The notes under the pieces: generated by a model
Database searches by the model: none
Told to the model about the DNA's origin: nothing
What the model saw: only the letters and a program-made list of their open reading frames with translations
Shown here: piece by piece, positions 31,001 through 40,464 of the stretch
How positions within the stretch are numbered: the stretch's first letter is position 1
How the letters are laid out: every line of letters starts with the position of its first letter
Position numbers and translations under genes: made by a program
NCBI GenBank assembly: GCA_021229015.1
Contig: CM037795.1
Location: forward strand, 19,716,378 to 19,780,377
Length of the DNA stretch: 64,000 bases
Direction: 5' to 3'
DNA from: Solen grandis
Lineage: Eukaryota > Mollusca > Bivalvia > Adapedonta > Solenidae

Positions 31001-34000
31001 TAATGAACATTCCTGTGATTTTATCAAAATCCAGTGAGTTGTTTAGAAGGAGATGTTGTTTAAGGAAATTGTTGACACTGGACACACGCACGCACGGACA
31101 AAGGACAAAAGGTGACCACAAAAGCTCATCATGAGCACGTTGTGCTCAGGTGAGCTAAAAAGAGTGTACATCATAAGAGAAAGTGTGTAAATCAAGAAAG
31201 AGTGTAAATCATGAGAGAAAGTGTGTAAATCATAAAAGAGTGTAAATCATGAGAGCAAGTGTGTAAATCAAGAAAGAGTGTAAATAATGATTGAAAGTGG
31301 GTAAATCAAGAAAGAGTGTAACAAGAAAGAGTGTAAATCATGAGAGAAAGTGTGTAAATCAAAAAAGAGTGTAAATCATGAGAGGAAGTGTGTAAATCAA
31401 GAAAGAGTGTTTGGACATAGTATTCAGTATTCAAGTTTTTTGTTGTATTTGTAATTGTTAGTTATATTGATCTGATTTTTTTTTACATTAATCAAATTCA
31501 ACTTGCAAGTAATTTAGTACATGACCAGTTTGTTTTTGATCATCCAGGTGTTTCTCTTTCATACAGTATGTCAAACTCAGTGCAAACTAATTACTTAACA
31601 TAGAACTCTATCACTGAAGGTAATGAAAACCCTTGCTTCACCGCCTTGATAGACTCAACAATATGAAAAGATATTGAGCTATTTAATATAAAACTGAACA
31701 CAACAGGAAGGGAAATGAAAAGGATAATGCACATGGTTCCTGTATAGCCTCTCTCACTGAGGTATGTGCCCCATTGTAAAACAGATACCATAAACATAAA
31801 GCCACACTCACACCATGGACCCGTTGTTTATTGTAGTCCTATACTCATATCTACACAAATAGTGTTTTATTTTTGTTTTGTTTTTTCTTTTGCTACATTT
31901 TGGAAACAAATCTGTGCAACTTATATCAATTAGAAATCACTCTTGGTATTTCTGGGGTTGGACCACTACTTTGTGCCCCAATTATCCACTTGTAATTCAA
32001 TAGAACACAAAACTTGAACAAATACAGTATCATAATGGTATAATAACTCCAAAGTATGAGGAAGAAATTTTTTCCTTAATTTACCACATGATACGTACAA
32101 GCAGAAGCGTCCATGAGGCCACGGTCACAGACGACGAGGCAATTCTTCTGACACGACTGGGCCAGGTCGAAGTATGTGTTCTCTATTTGCATCATGGTCC
32201 GCAGGAGGTTCTCTTGGAATGAGAACGCTGCAATGTACACAAGTAGATGGTTAACATTGTACTGTTAATTTTTAAAACATATATATTCTCTGGAGCAGAT
32301 GTGTCACCTGCTGAAGTGTAACAGAAAAAGTGTGATGGACAGACAGACGGACGGACAGACAACAGAAAGGTAATCCCTATGTGTCACCTCTGCTTAAAGC
32401 AGGTGACAAAAAAATCTAATGAAGAGGCACAATTAAAAATGAACAAAAACAGTGTGAAATACGAGTCATAAAATTCAAGAATTTTATAAAACAGAATAAC
32501 ACATGGTCCAGAAAAACAAGAGGCTTATAGGGATGCAATATTCTTAAAATACATAAATAAAACTGCATCCCATATTGTCGTTTTCTCTCACAACAGATTT
32601 TTTTTTCATTTTTTTTTTTTTTTTAAAGTAAATTCACCTTTTACAAATGGTTTCCCCTAGCCAAAAACTGGCAATTCTTCCCAAATAACTACCAATTTTC
32701 CCAATAAAAATAGTTTGTTTTTTTCCCTCTCAAAAGATATACTTCATGGAATTTTAACGAAATTTACATTATTCTCATAATTTATATATTGATCGGAAAC
32801 TTTCTTGGACATGTATCACCTTTAATCAGATACTTTTATTGATAATTTGAAACAATTTCATTATCTTATAATTTCCAAATTTTTTTTTGATAATACTAAT
32901 TTTCCCCAATAAGAAAGCCACAGGTAGTAAAAACAAATCTAAAAAAAAAAAAAAAAAAAAAAAAAACACTGGAAGGCAATATCATTCATGAAAAATTTCT
33001 CTTTGGCATTGTGGGTGTGGTTCACATAATCTTAAATGAGGGTGCTAACTGAAGCCATGTGCTCAAATGACAGACAAAATTCCCTTCTACATAACAAAAA
33101 AGACCTCAGATAGACAAAACCTAGGACTGAACCATGGTTGCTTTTGTGATAGGCCAGTGCTTCAACCACCCCTCCATCTGGATCAAACACATGTTTAAAA
33201 TAGCACATCTGGGTGGTTCATGTACTTGTTTTGCGTAAAACACACATTTTATCTCTTCAAGCCGTATCACATTTTGCAATTTACATTGATTACTCGTGGC
33301 CCATCTAAATTATTCAACTATAATTACATAAAGGGGACTAAATTACTCAAGTCAATTTGTTGACTTAACTTATTTACAGCATACTGAAGACTACTTGTCA
33401 TTTTTTACATAACCTTTCAACAGACCATATATACATGTGCTATTTCAATTACCTGTATCAGTGTGAGAGTGTTTACATCCAGTTGTGGTTGCAATTTTAG
33501 ATGGCAGGATAACTCAACAAGTGGGCCCAGATGGTCTATTTTCACTCACCTGACACTAACATTACTCTTAAAGCAGCTAGTTTAATTTATTTATTTATTT
33601 TAGGTTGGTTGGGAAACAAGTTCTTACAAATTAAACTAATATTTCTCCATGGTTCCTTGGTTGGAGCAGTACTTGGCACCTGGAAATGCCATTAAACATG
33701 CTTGCAGGTTTTGAACCCACAACCTTTGGAACTGCAGTCACATATGTGGCCAGTACACCCTGGTGCCCTTGAGACCTCAAAATCATTATAGATCTGTCAT
33801 CCTTTACCTTATAGTGTGATTTTCATCATAATCTGACTTGCTTGTGAGATTAAAACCACACAACTTTTGCCTGGAAATCTTATCAAGATCAATTCATAAA
33901 ACAGATGCTACAGTGTAAAGAAGGTGACACCTGGCCCTCTGGCCTTTTATATATGGTTTTTTTTTGTTGTTGTTTTTTTTGTTGTTTTTTGTAACTTAAG

Positions 34001-34679
34001 GGCTGTTACCAATAATCAAAATCTCAAAATCTATTAGTCAGACATGCCTTTATTACAGGCTCTTATAAACATAATAAACATAACTATACATTGTAGCTAA
34101 GTTTTATTTGCAATGATTCAGAAAATGAAAAGCTAGAGAGTAAAGAATAATAATCTAATATAATATATAATTAATATAAATAATGTAATTTTTCTTCAAG
34201 GGCTGTAACTCCAGACAGACTGGTCCAGTATGGCCTACATATATGATTATATATTGGTATTTAGAAAGCCTTTCTGGCCAAGCATATGTCTGAATGACCA
34301 AAACAGCAATGACAGAGACATGATGGACCAAAATACATCCAACATTCAAAGCAGCATGCAAACAGTACATCATTGAGCTCAGTTAAACTTATCTATCGAT
34401 ATTTTGGTTCACTTGGGAAACAAGTTCTTACACTTATACTTATCTCCCTTGATGGTTCCTGGGCTAGACCAGTACTTTGCACCTTGGAAGGTAATGGAAA
34501 ATCCTTGCCCAAAACAGGGCTCCAACCCACAACATTGACATCTGCAGGTCAGTTCATTATCACTGGACCAGAGCACCATTTTGGCCAGTGTGCCCTTGTA
34601 TAACTTATGCTCTTGAGAACTAAAAAGTATCAGTCACTTACCTTGCTCTTTTGACAATTCTGAGAACTTCACTCCGCCA
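19054..34679 (-). CDS. ttd14: Ttd14 orthologue (TRPL translocation defect 14-like), 5' exons not seen
   Basis: Nine exons on the minus strand join in frame, giving 374 residues plus stop. In coding order: 34679-34642, 32227-32099, 28801-28602, 28173-28096, 26509-26414, 24193-24097, 20856-20765, 20050-19935, 19333-19054. All junctions are GT-AG with matching phases. In Drosophila the protein is a nucleotide-binding, membrane-trafficking factor needed for TRPL channel movement. Recognised blocks are [110 protein letters not shown] and [10 protein letters not shown], in family order. The order fits an N-terminal AAA_28-type P-loop domain followed by a CYTH-like barrel. The Walker A exon (GGPxGGKT type) should precede 34679; I could not find it up to the gap at 38101. 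The C-terminal tail after LSLK is serine/glycine-rich and unlike other Ttd14 proteins I recall. Confidence 0.92.
19324..19647 (-). repeat. 54-bp tandem repeat spanning the last Ttd14 splice acceptor
   Basis: Six units with an exact 54-base period start at 19324, 19378, 19432, 19486, 19540 and 19594. The first unit contains the first 10 bases of the last Ttd14 exon and its acceptor (ctacag on the minus strand), so each further unit copies that acceptor. Units 2-4 carry ctccag instead of ctacag. Read on the minus strand in the Ttd14 frame, units 1-2 are open and would add [22 protein letters not shown] segments. Unit 3 has a TAG. Confidence 0.95.
20106..20130 (+). repeat. Poly-T tract in a Ttd14 intron
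   Basis: A long T run lies about 55 bases upstream (in gene sense) of the exon at 20050-19935. It reads as poly-A on the coding strand, so it is not the acceptor tract. Confidence 0.85.
21196..21380 (+). mobile_element. MITE family 2, copy 2
   Basis: Inverted ends 'taaggtaatccatccatcat' and 'atgatggatggattacctta' enclose about 185 bases. It is oriented opposite to the copy at 17966-18160. It lies between the 5'-most tandem array and the Ttd14 exon at 20856-20765, inside an intron. Confidence 0.85.
21510..22310 (+). repeat. 48-bp minisatellite, about 16 copies
   Basis: The unit combines 'cattgtaacatacctcatta', 'tcataacacacccaat' and 'tataacttatt'. The left copies carry 'cattgtaac', the right ones 'cattataac', and some right copies are shortened. 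The period is a multiple of three and lacks stops, so long repeat frames (208 codons plus, 148 codons minus) appear on both strands. They are not genes. Confidence 0.95.
22311..23365. other. Intron DNA, old repeats only
   Basis: Part of a Ttd14 intron. Near 22370-22530 a block with 'catttggagac' and 'gataaagtgct' resembles one at about 29205-29310, probably an old interspersed repeat. No coding signal. Confidence 0.5.
23366..23603 (-). mobile_element. Hairpin MITE, family 1, copy 2
   Basis: Same 238-base element as at 13891-14127 but in the opposite orientation. It has ends aaccctttccctca / tgagggaaagggtt and the internal palindrome with centre 'gcgagttactcgc'. It sits in the Ttd14 intron between the exons at 24193-24097 and 20856-20765. 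Confidence 0.9.
24758..24870 (+). repeat. tRNA-like SINE fragment
   Basis: 'gtgcagtggtagagtacac' resembles an A box and 'gggttcagacccc' a B box, at tRNA-like spacing. 'cttcccaggtgcactgtact' follows, as in many interspersed repeats. The T-arm palindrome is imperfect. SINE rather than a working tRNA gene; tentative. Confidence 0.45.
24993..26300. mobile_element. Interspersed element with internal ~140-bp tandem repeats
   Basis: The start is 'aacaagagggccaagatggc' then 'cgctcacctgag'; the end is 'gctcaggtgagctaaaaa'. The ends are partly inverted (ctcacctga / tcaggtgag). Inside are about seven copies of a unit of roughly 140 bases with 'gatttgacctggtgacctag', 'cacatgacccaatttc' and 'gatatcatgtagacaaacat'. 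A 'gacgacggacgacgcacgac' block precedes the right end. No transposase; a non-autonomous element. Several other copies of this superfamily occur in the window. Confidence 0.8.
26616..26853 (+). mobile_element. Hairpin MITE, family 1, copy 3
   Basis: Same orientation as copy 1 and very similar in sequence. The internal palindrome around 'gcgagtaactcgc' is almost perfect. It lies in the Ttd14 intron between the exons at 28173-28096 and 26509-26414. Confidence 0.9.
27432..27552 (+). repeat. 29-bp minisatellite, about 4 copies
   Basis: The unit is 'agctacgtacacacggtcag' plus 'attaggcgc', with C/T variation in the last four bases. It lies in a Ttd14 intron. Confidence 0.9.
28835..28980 (+). repeat. 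tRNA-like SINE fragment
   Basis: 'tggtttagttgtaacac' and 'ttggttcaattcctgg' look like eroded A and B boxes. A body with 'gtgggttttctctggattct' follows. It begins only about 35 bases beyond the acceptor of the Ttd14 exon at 28801-28602. Tentative. Confidence 0.4.
29300..29366 (+). repeat. Left part of an interrupted ~38-bp tandem array
   Basis: Alternating 'catgagagaaagtgtgtaaa' and 'aaaaagagtgtaaat' segments, the same as at 31158-31411. An inserted element at 29367-31160 separates the two halves. Confidence 0.85.
29367..31160. mobile_element. Interspersed element inserted into a tandem array
   Basis: The start is 'aacaaaagggccatgatggc' and the end 'gctcaggtgagctaaaaa', as in the element at 24993-26300, with the usual 'cacgcacgcacggacaaag' block before the right end. 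The inside holds repeated 'tttgaccccagggccatgat' / 'gtccataagatgatgctaca' units. A second element (29741-30618) sits within it. Confidence 0.8.
29741..30618. mobile_element. Nested element with C/G-run inverted ends
   Basis: The start is 'aacaagaaatgtttgtgaaa' then 'tatatgccccccct'; the end is 'tcgaagggggggcataaaaa', giving tatgcccccc/ggggggcata inverted ends. It interrupts the host repeat between 'actctatgta' and 'tgacccctggggt', which are close together in sister units. Two internal copies of a 'gtgaccttgacctttgaggt' unit are visible. No coding sequence. Confidence 0.8.
31158..31411 (+). repeat. Right part of an interrupted ~38-bp tandem array
   Basis: About seven units of 'agagtgtaaatcatgagaga' plus 'aagtgtgtaaatcaagaa'. 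It continues the array seen at 29300-29366. Confidence 0.9.
32287..32415. mobile_element. Short inverted-repeat element
   Basis: About 130 bases with inverted ends: 'gatgtgtcacctgct' near the left and 'agcaggtgacaaa' at the right. A 'gacagacagacggacggaca' block lies inside. Same general style as the larger interspersed elements. Non-coding, about 60 bases upstream (gene sense) of the Ttd14 exon at 32227-32099. Confidence 0.65.
33601..33785 (-). repeat. SINE-like repeat, copy 1
   Basis: Shares 'tgggaaacaagttcttaca', 'ccatggttcc', 'cagtacttggcacct' and 'ggccagt...accctggtgccctt' with the copy at 34403-34610. The complement of 'ggttttgaacccacaac' looks like a tRNA B box. Family not recognised. 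Confidence 0.6.
34403..34610 (-). repeat. SINE-like repeat, copy 2
   Basis: Second copy of the repeat at 33601-33785. It runs from 'tgggaaacaagttcttacac' to 'ggccagtgtgcccttg' and ends 32 bases from the Ttd14 exon at 34679-34642. Confidence 0.6.
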
Positions 34680-34734
34680 CTGAAAAAAGAAAATAAATAT
34701 CAATTCAAAATGTTTTTTATTAGCAAAGTAGACA

Positions 34735-34862
34735 TTACGGCTGGGAACCAGACCATATTTTACTTTCTTTGCTACTAGGAGCCAGACTATTTATATTCTT
34801 TACCACTGGGAACCAGACTGTATTTCACAATCCATACAGCTGGGAGCCAGACAATACTCTTT
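34735..34862 (+). repeat. Degenerate short tandem repeat
   Basis: About four irregular copies of a 'gctgggaaccagacca' plus 'tattttactttctttgc' unit of roughly 35 bases. Confidence 0.7.
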
Positions 34863-35146
34863 GATTTCTATTGATCGCACCATGTGTGTATACTGTACTT
34901 AATTAGATACTATTTGTTAATCAACCAAAGTATTTATGCTAATCAAACAACTAAAGTATTTATGTTAATCAAACAAAGTGTAATTAAATACAGTTTTGTA
35001 TCTGCCTACCACAAAAATGTAGAATACATTTCAAAATGAGATATTTACATCACACAAGTAATTTGAAAAGGGAGAGGTGTGTTATTCATTTTGTACTGAA
35101 TGCAATGCCTAGTGACTGGCAAAGTGATACCATAAACGACTACATG

Positions 35147-35226
35147 TTTGGTCTCTTTTTCATAAGAGATCATGCAATTTCATTTTTCAATGAAATTGCA
35201 TGATCTCTTATGAAATAGAGACCAAA
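35147..35226. repeat. Long hairpin, 38-bp arms with 4-base loop
   Basis: Arm 35147-35184 ('tttggtctctttttcataag', then 'agatcatgcaatttcatt') pairs with 35189-35226 with a single mismatch, around a 4-base centre. It is not similar to the MITE families seen elsewhere in this window. Confidence 0.95.
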
Positions 35227-35319
35227 CCATATTTTACACACAAAATAATAATGTTGTTTCCCGCAATATGCCATCACAATATACATTCATTAAATGCATA
35301 CACATCTGAAAGTCACTCT

Positions 35320-36165
35320 TACCAACCCTCTAACACCTCACTTCTCCCTCTCTATACCCACTTATAACATCCAGCACTCTCCCTTCTGCACCCACCCACT
35401 CTCCCTTCTGAACTACACAACTCTCCTCTTACCACTATACACATCACACTCTCCCTTCTCACCCCTCTCCTTCTGCACCCACCCATCTCCCTTCTGAACT
35501 ACACAACTCTCCTTCTTTACCACTATACACATCCAGCACTCTCCCTTCTGCACCCACCCACTCTCCCTTCTGAACTACACAACTCTCCTTCTATACACAC
35601 TTATACACATCCAGCACTCTCCCTTCTGCACCCACCCACTCTAACTTCTGAACTACACAACTCTCCTTCTTTACCCACTTATACATATCAAGCACTCTCC
35701 CTTCTGCACCCACCCACTCTCCCTTCTGAACTACACAACTCTTCCTTCTTTACCCACTTATACACATCCAGCACTCTCCCTTCTGCACCCACCCAATCTC
35801 CCTTCTGAACTACACAACTCTCCTTCTTTACCCACCTTTACACGTCCCGTACTCTACCTTCTGCACCCACCCACTCTCCCTTCTGAACTACAAAACTCTC
35901 CTTCTTTACACACATCCAGCACTCTCCCTTCTGCACCCACCCACTCTCCCTTCTGAACTACACAACTCTCCCTTCTATACCCACTTATTCACATCCAGCA
36001 CTCTCCCTTCTGAACTACAACTCTCCCTTCTATACACACTTATACACATCCAGCACTCTCCCTTCTGCACCCACCCACTCTCCCTTCTGAACTACACAAC
36101 TCTCCTTCTTTACACACATATACACATCCAGCACTCTCCCTTCTGACTTATTCAATTCCTCTTCT
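35320..36165 (+). repeat. C/T-rich minisatellite, ~78-bp unit, about 10 copies
   Basis: The unit combines 'ccagcactctcccttctgca', 'cccacccactctcccttctg' and 'aactacacaactctccttct'. Copies vary in length and some are truncated. A further C/T-rich stretch follows at about 36590-36730. Any open frame across it is a repeat artefact. Confidence 0.95.
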
Positions 36166-37219
36166 TTACTACCCCTCCACTAACCCACAACTTTCCCTGT
36201 ACTAGTTTTGGACTGATCAACCAGTTTCTAAATGAATCCTTGAGGAACATTCCACTTATTAATCACCAATGGTGATTTTTTAATTGTCAACAAATTCATT
36301 TTATGATTTTAGACAGAGAAGCAGTTCTATGTTGGTAACAATGAAACTCTAAGCTTCTTTCTGATTGAGTTGGATACCATCTGAAAAATGATCATAAACA
36401 ATCAAAGCATTCAAATTTATATTGCTATGTTTTAATATTCCTAAAAGTGACACTAGATTTAAAATCTTACAAGTCTGTATGTGAAATTACAGTTTATAGG
36501 TATGAGTATACAGGCCACTGATTAATCATTAATTGGTCAGAAAGATGGGCTGATTAATCAACAATTATCAGCTATCCTATACAATCAATCTCTTCCTCTA
36601 CACCCAACACCACACCTCTCCCTAGCCATATCACTCCCTCTATACACCCAATCACCCTCCCTTTATACCACACCTCTCCCTCTATACACTCTACCATCCC
36701 ATTCTATCATATCCCCCCCCCCCCCCAACTCCTTCCAAAGTCCTTATGGAACATTCTCACCTATCCAGTGTTCCACAGTATTGATTGTCCTTTGCCTGTC
36801 ATTTTGTCTCACAAGTTGCTCACTGATGCAACATCACACGGCAACCTCCCTTGGCCAAGTGGGAATCAATATTACAAATCCATCCTTTTAATGTCCTCCT
36901 CACTCAATATTTATCTAGTGTCCAAAAATTACCTAAAACTCTCATTTTGTATCTTATTCAATTTATCTCCCTCATTTTTTCTCAAACAAATTTTACCAAT
37001 CCTATTTAACTATTCTGTATGAGCCAGAGATGCAAATTAAACTACACTGATTAAAAGCAACACAATAATTACACATAACAAAGCCTTACATTGCCATTAT
37101 TTTTTTAGTTTGAATAGCCATTATGTTGAACAATCCCAAAGTCACTTTGGTAAAAAGTAAGAAAGTTTCACTAGTAATATTAGAATCAAATAAGATGGGC
37201 TTAGCTGAGATGATACACT
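36166..37219. other. No gene seen
   Basis: The stretch contains a C/T-rich segment with a C run near 36712-36726, and AT-rich DNA. I searched it for the missing P-loop exon of Ttd14 (minus strand) and did not find one. Confidence 0.5.
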
Positions 37220-38100
37220 AACAAGAGGGCCATGATGGCCCTATATCGCTCACCTGAGTACCACTGCGCTAAAGGCAACCTTAAGTATTATGGACCATAA
37301 CTCCATACAAGGCATAATAGTCCTTGGTTTATTATCATTATGTATACATCTGATCAAGATTGCTTTATAAATGTGGATGCTAGAATGCAAACAAAGTTAA
37401 ATATGACATTTTTTATCCTTCAATGGCCATAAATGGAGACAGTGGTCCAATACAAAGTCAGCCTTGGCAAGATAATAGTCATTAATATTACCATCTTGGT
37501 AGAGGGTTTTCCATAGAACATCTGTGCCAAAACATTTTAAAATCTGCCCAATAGTTTTGAGGCAGAAATCTTTTAAAGTTTTCACTATATACAGTTAAGG
37601 CAAATTATGCCTGGTGGCCATGTTTTTTTTACAGATCAGCATAATTTTAGCAATCTTGGTAGAGAGTAACCCAAGGAACATCTGCACTAACACATTTTGA
37701 GATATGTCCAGTAGTTTCATTTTCTTTCAGTTGCCATGGCAACCAGAGTTCTCCATGGATCAAGTTTATTTTACCAACTTTTGTGAATGTTCACCCATGG
37801 ATCAACCCTGCCAAGCTTAATCAAATTCTGTCCAGCGGTTATAGGAGATGTCATTTCAAGTTTTCACTATATACATTTAAAGCAAATTAGCCCCACCCCT
37901 GGCAGCCATTTTTTTTTTATGGATCAGAATAATTTAAGCAATCAAATGGTAGAGGGTTACCCAAGGAACATCTGTACTTATACATTTTTAATGCAACATG
38001 CATGATTCAATAAATCATAAATGGTAACTTTTGAAGGCAGTAGGGCTGTCATGATATATCGAAATACCAGTATACTGCGATTCATGTTTGAACAATTCGC
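37220..38100. mobile_element. Interspersed element cut off by the assembly gap
   Basis: Begins 'aacaagagggccatgatggc' then 'cgctcacctgagtacc', as in the elements at 24993 and 29367. Inside are repeated units with 'aaggaacatctg' and 'attttagcaatcttggtaga'. No right end ('gctcaggtgagc') is found before the N run at 38101. Confidence 0.6.
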
Positions 38101-38200
38101 NNNNNNNNNNNNNNNNNNNNNNNNNNNNNNNNNNNNNNNNNNNNNNNNNNNNNNNNNNNNNNNNNNNNNNNNNNNNNNNNNNNNNNNNNNNNNNNNNNNN
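38101..38200. other. Assembly gap (100 N)
   Basis: Exactly 100 N, the usual placeholder for a gap of unknown size. Sequence on its right (38201) aligns to 49738 onward, inside the next contig. Confidence 1.
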
Positions 38201-38230
38201 TATATTGTTTTCATTATTGCATTCACATTT

Positions 38231-39402
38231 TTAGCTCACCTGAGCACAGTGTGCTAATGGTGAGCTATTAGGCTGAGTCTGTGTCCGTTGTCCGTGCCTG
38301 CTTCCGCCGTCAACAATTTAATTTAAACATCTCCTCCTAAACTGCTGAATGAATTTTGAACAAATTTCAAAGGTTTGATCCTTATGAGGTCCTCTATCAA
38401 AATTGTTTAAATTGTTTAGATTGGTTAAAAACGTAGGCCACAAATGCTGAAAATTTAAAAATGCAATCATTGAAAATCTGCTTCTGTAAAATTGCAGGGC
38501 ATAGAGCTTAGATGTAGCATTGTATAATGGACCTATACAAAGTTTGATTAAATCTTGACCCTGGGGTCAAAATCGGCACCGCCTCAGGGATCACTTGATT
38601 TTACATAGGCTTATATAGGAAAATCTAGAAAAAATCTTCTTGTCAGAAACCACAAGGCCGGGAGTTAAGATAATTGGTGCGTAACCTGGCCTTATACATA
38701 TCTACCAACTTTGTTCACATCATGACCCTAGGGTCAAAATTGTCACCACCCCAGTGGTCACTTGATTTTACATAGGCTTATATAGGAAAAACTATAAAAA
38801 AAATCTTGTCAGAAACCACAAGGCCTAGAGTTTAAAGATTTGGTATGTCATATGGTCTAGTGGACATCTACCAAATTGACGTTGCCCCAGGGTCACTTGA
38901 CTTTACATAGACTTAAATAGAGAAAACTAGAAAAAATATTCTAGTCATAAACTAAAAGTCCTGGAGTTTAGATATTTGGTATGTAACATGGCCAAATGAA
39001 GATCTAGCAAGTTTTTTTTTCACATCATGACCCTGGGATCGAAAATGGCCCCGCTCCAGGGGTCACTTGATTTTACATAGATTTATATAGGCGAGTCTTT
39101 AAAAGATCTTCCTGTCAGAAACTTCAAGATCATGGGTTTAGATAGTTGGCATGTTACATGGCCTTATGGACCTGAACCAAGTTTTTAAATCATGGCTCTT
39201 GGGTCAAAATTGGTCCCATCCGAAGTGTCACTTGATTTTATAGATATGACCATCAAAATTTAGACCACAGGTAAAGTATTTGTGTGGCATTACGATTTTG
39301 CTATACTTCTGCAAGGATTTTGTATTCTGTATGATTATGTTATTAAAAGCAGTGAAGGCAATATTTCTCAGGTGAGCGATTCAGGGGCATCTTGGCCCTA
39401 TT
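38231..39402. mobile_element. Interspersed element, reverse orientation, copy 1
   Basis: Runs from 'tagctcacctgagcacagtg' to 'aggtgagcgattcaggggca' then 'cttggccct'. Near the left end is 'gtgtccgttgtccgtgcctg', the complement-type block of the other elements. The inside holds four or five degenerate units with 'tcacttgattttacatagg' and 'gtcagaaac'. Non-coding. Confidence 0.8.
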
Positions 39403-40025
39403 GATATGAAAATGGCACCAATGTTAATGACTTTTATCTCTTACTCAATATATATTGTGACTAATGACTGATATTGCAACATTGTTGTATGCAAAAGAGG
39501 ACAGATTTCATATTTTTACATATTTTTATCCAAATTCAGTAAACAATCTTTAAAATACTTGCAATGTTTATGATCATAATCTCCGGACCAAGTTTGGTGA
39601 TGACAGGTATCGTCTCTTGGTAGGGGTTATGGCTCTTTAAGATGAAAATAAACATTTCTCTAAATGTACATTCTAGCATCTGCATTTATTTATTTTTCGT
39701 AATGAATCATTGTCATGTTTATGGCCAATATATGTCGTTCAAAGTTATGATCGATATTGCGATATAAGATCAAGAATAAGCAGCCTTTGCAGAATTATTA
39801 ATTGAACACATTTTTGCTCCAGCATCTGCATTTATCAAGCAATCTGATTTTGATACAATGTTGATGACAGTTCTAGATCATTAACTTAAGATTATGGAAC
39901 TTACGAGAAAACCACCCCGACCTGTAGGCAAGATGGGTTAGCTCTGTCATGGATTTTGAACTGATTATGCCTCTTTTTCGACTTAGAAACTTGGATAATT
40001 TTTCCGCACCACCTCACTTTTTCAC

Positions 40026-40464
40026 TAGACCCGTTGAAGTAAAGGAAAAATACCAACGCTGTATGACCCCAGATCCGGAAAAGGACATCTCTAGATTCTC
40101 CCTTCCTGCTGTACCCTCTTTTGCAGCTGTGTTACTGTTTAAAGCTCAAACTAGTGACTGCGACATGAACAAGCATGTAACTCAGTCTGTGTACATGCGG
40201 TGGTATTCTGATTCTGTTTCTCATGCAGCCAAGCTGGGATGCTTGACACACGTGACCAAGCATGTGGTGCTCTATGAAGTTAATAAGCATACAGTATCAA
40301 AGTGAGGCCCTGGTGAACGATACCGTGACATGTGTAGTTTGGGAGGATTCAAGAGATATTAAACGCTTATACTGCGTCATTCGTCATGACGAGACTTGGT
40401 CATTTTGCAGTTGTGCGATGGACCTGCTATAAATGTGCTAATCCATCTTGATTCAAAACTGTAA
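40026..40464 (+). pseudogene. Hotdog thioesterase-like pseudogene A (catalytic half only)
   Basis: Related to the B gene but missing the whole first hotdog domain. Homology starts in the linker (KEKYQRCMTPDPEKDIS) and runs to the end of the coding sequence. The second domain still shows DCDMNKHV with the D-x-N-x-H pattern, but the usual HVNQ is HVTQ. A five-base loss after 'ctctat' (B has 'cgctacccc') shifts the frame and gives VNKHTVSK then TGA at 40303-40305. Beyond this, further B-like sequence continues with more deletions near 40395 and ends 'gattcaaaactgtaa'. An in-frame ATG at 39949 precedes it, but the residues between 39949 and 40026 are unlike B. A short product is possible but would lack a complete fold. 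Confidence 0.85.

Noticed and set aside
35294..35497. 67-codon frame rich in S, T, P and L
   Set aside because: Translation of the C/T-rich minisatellite.
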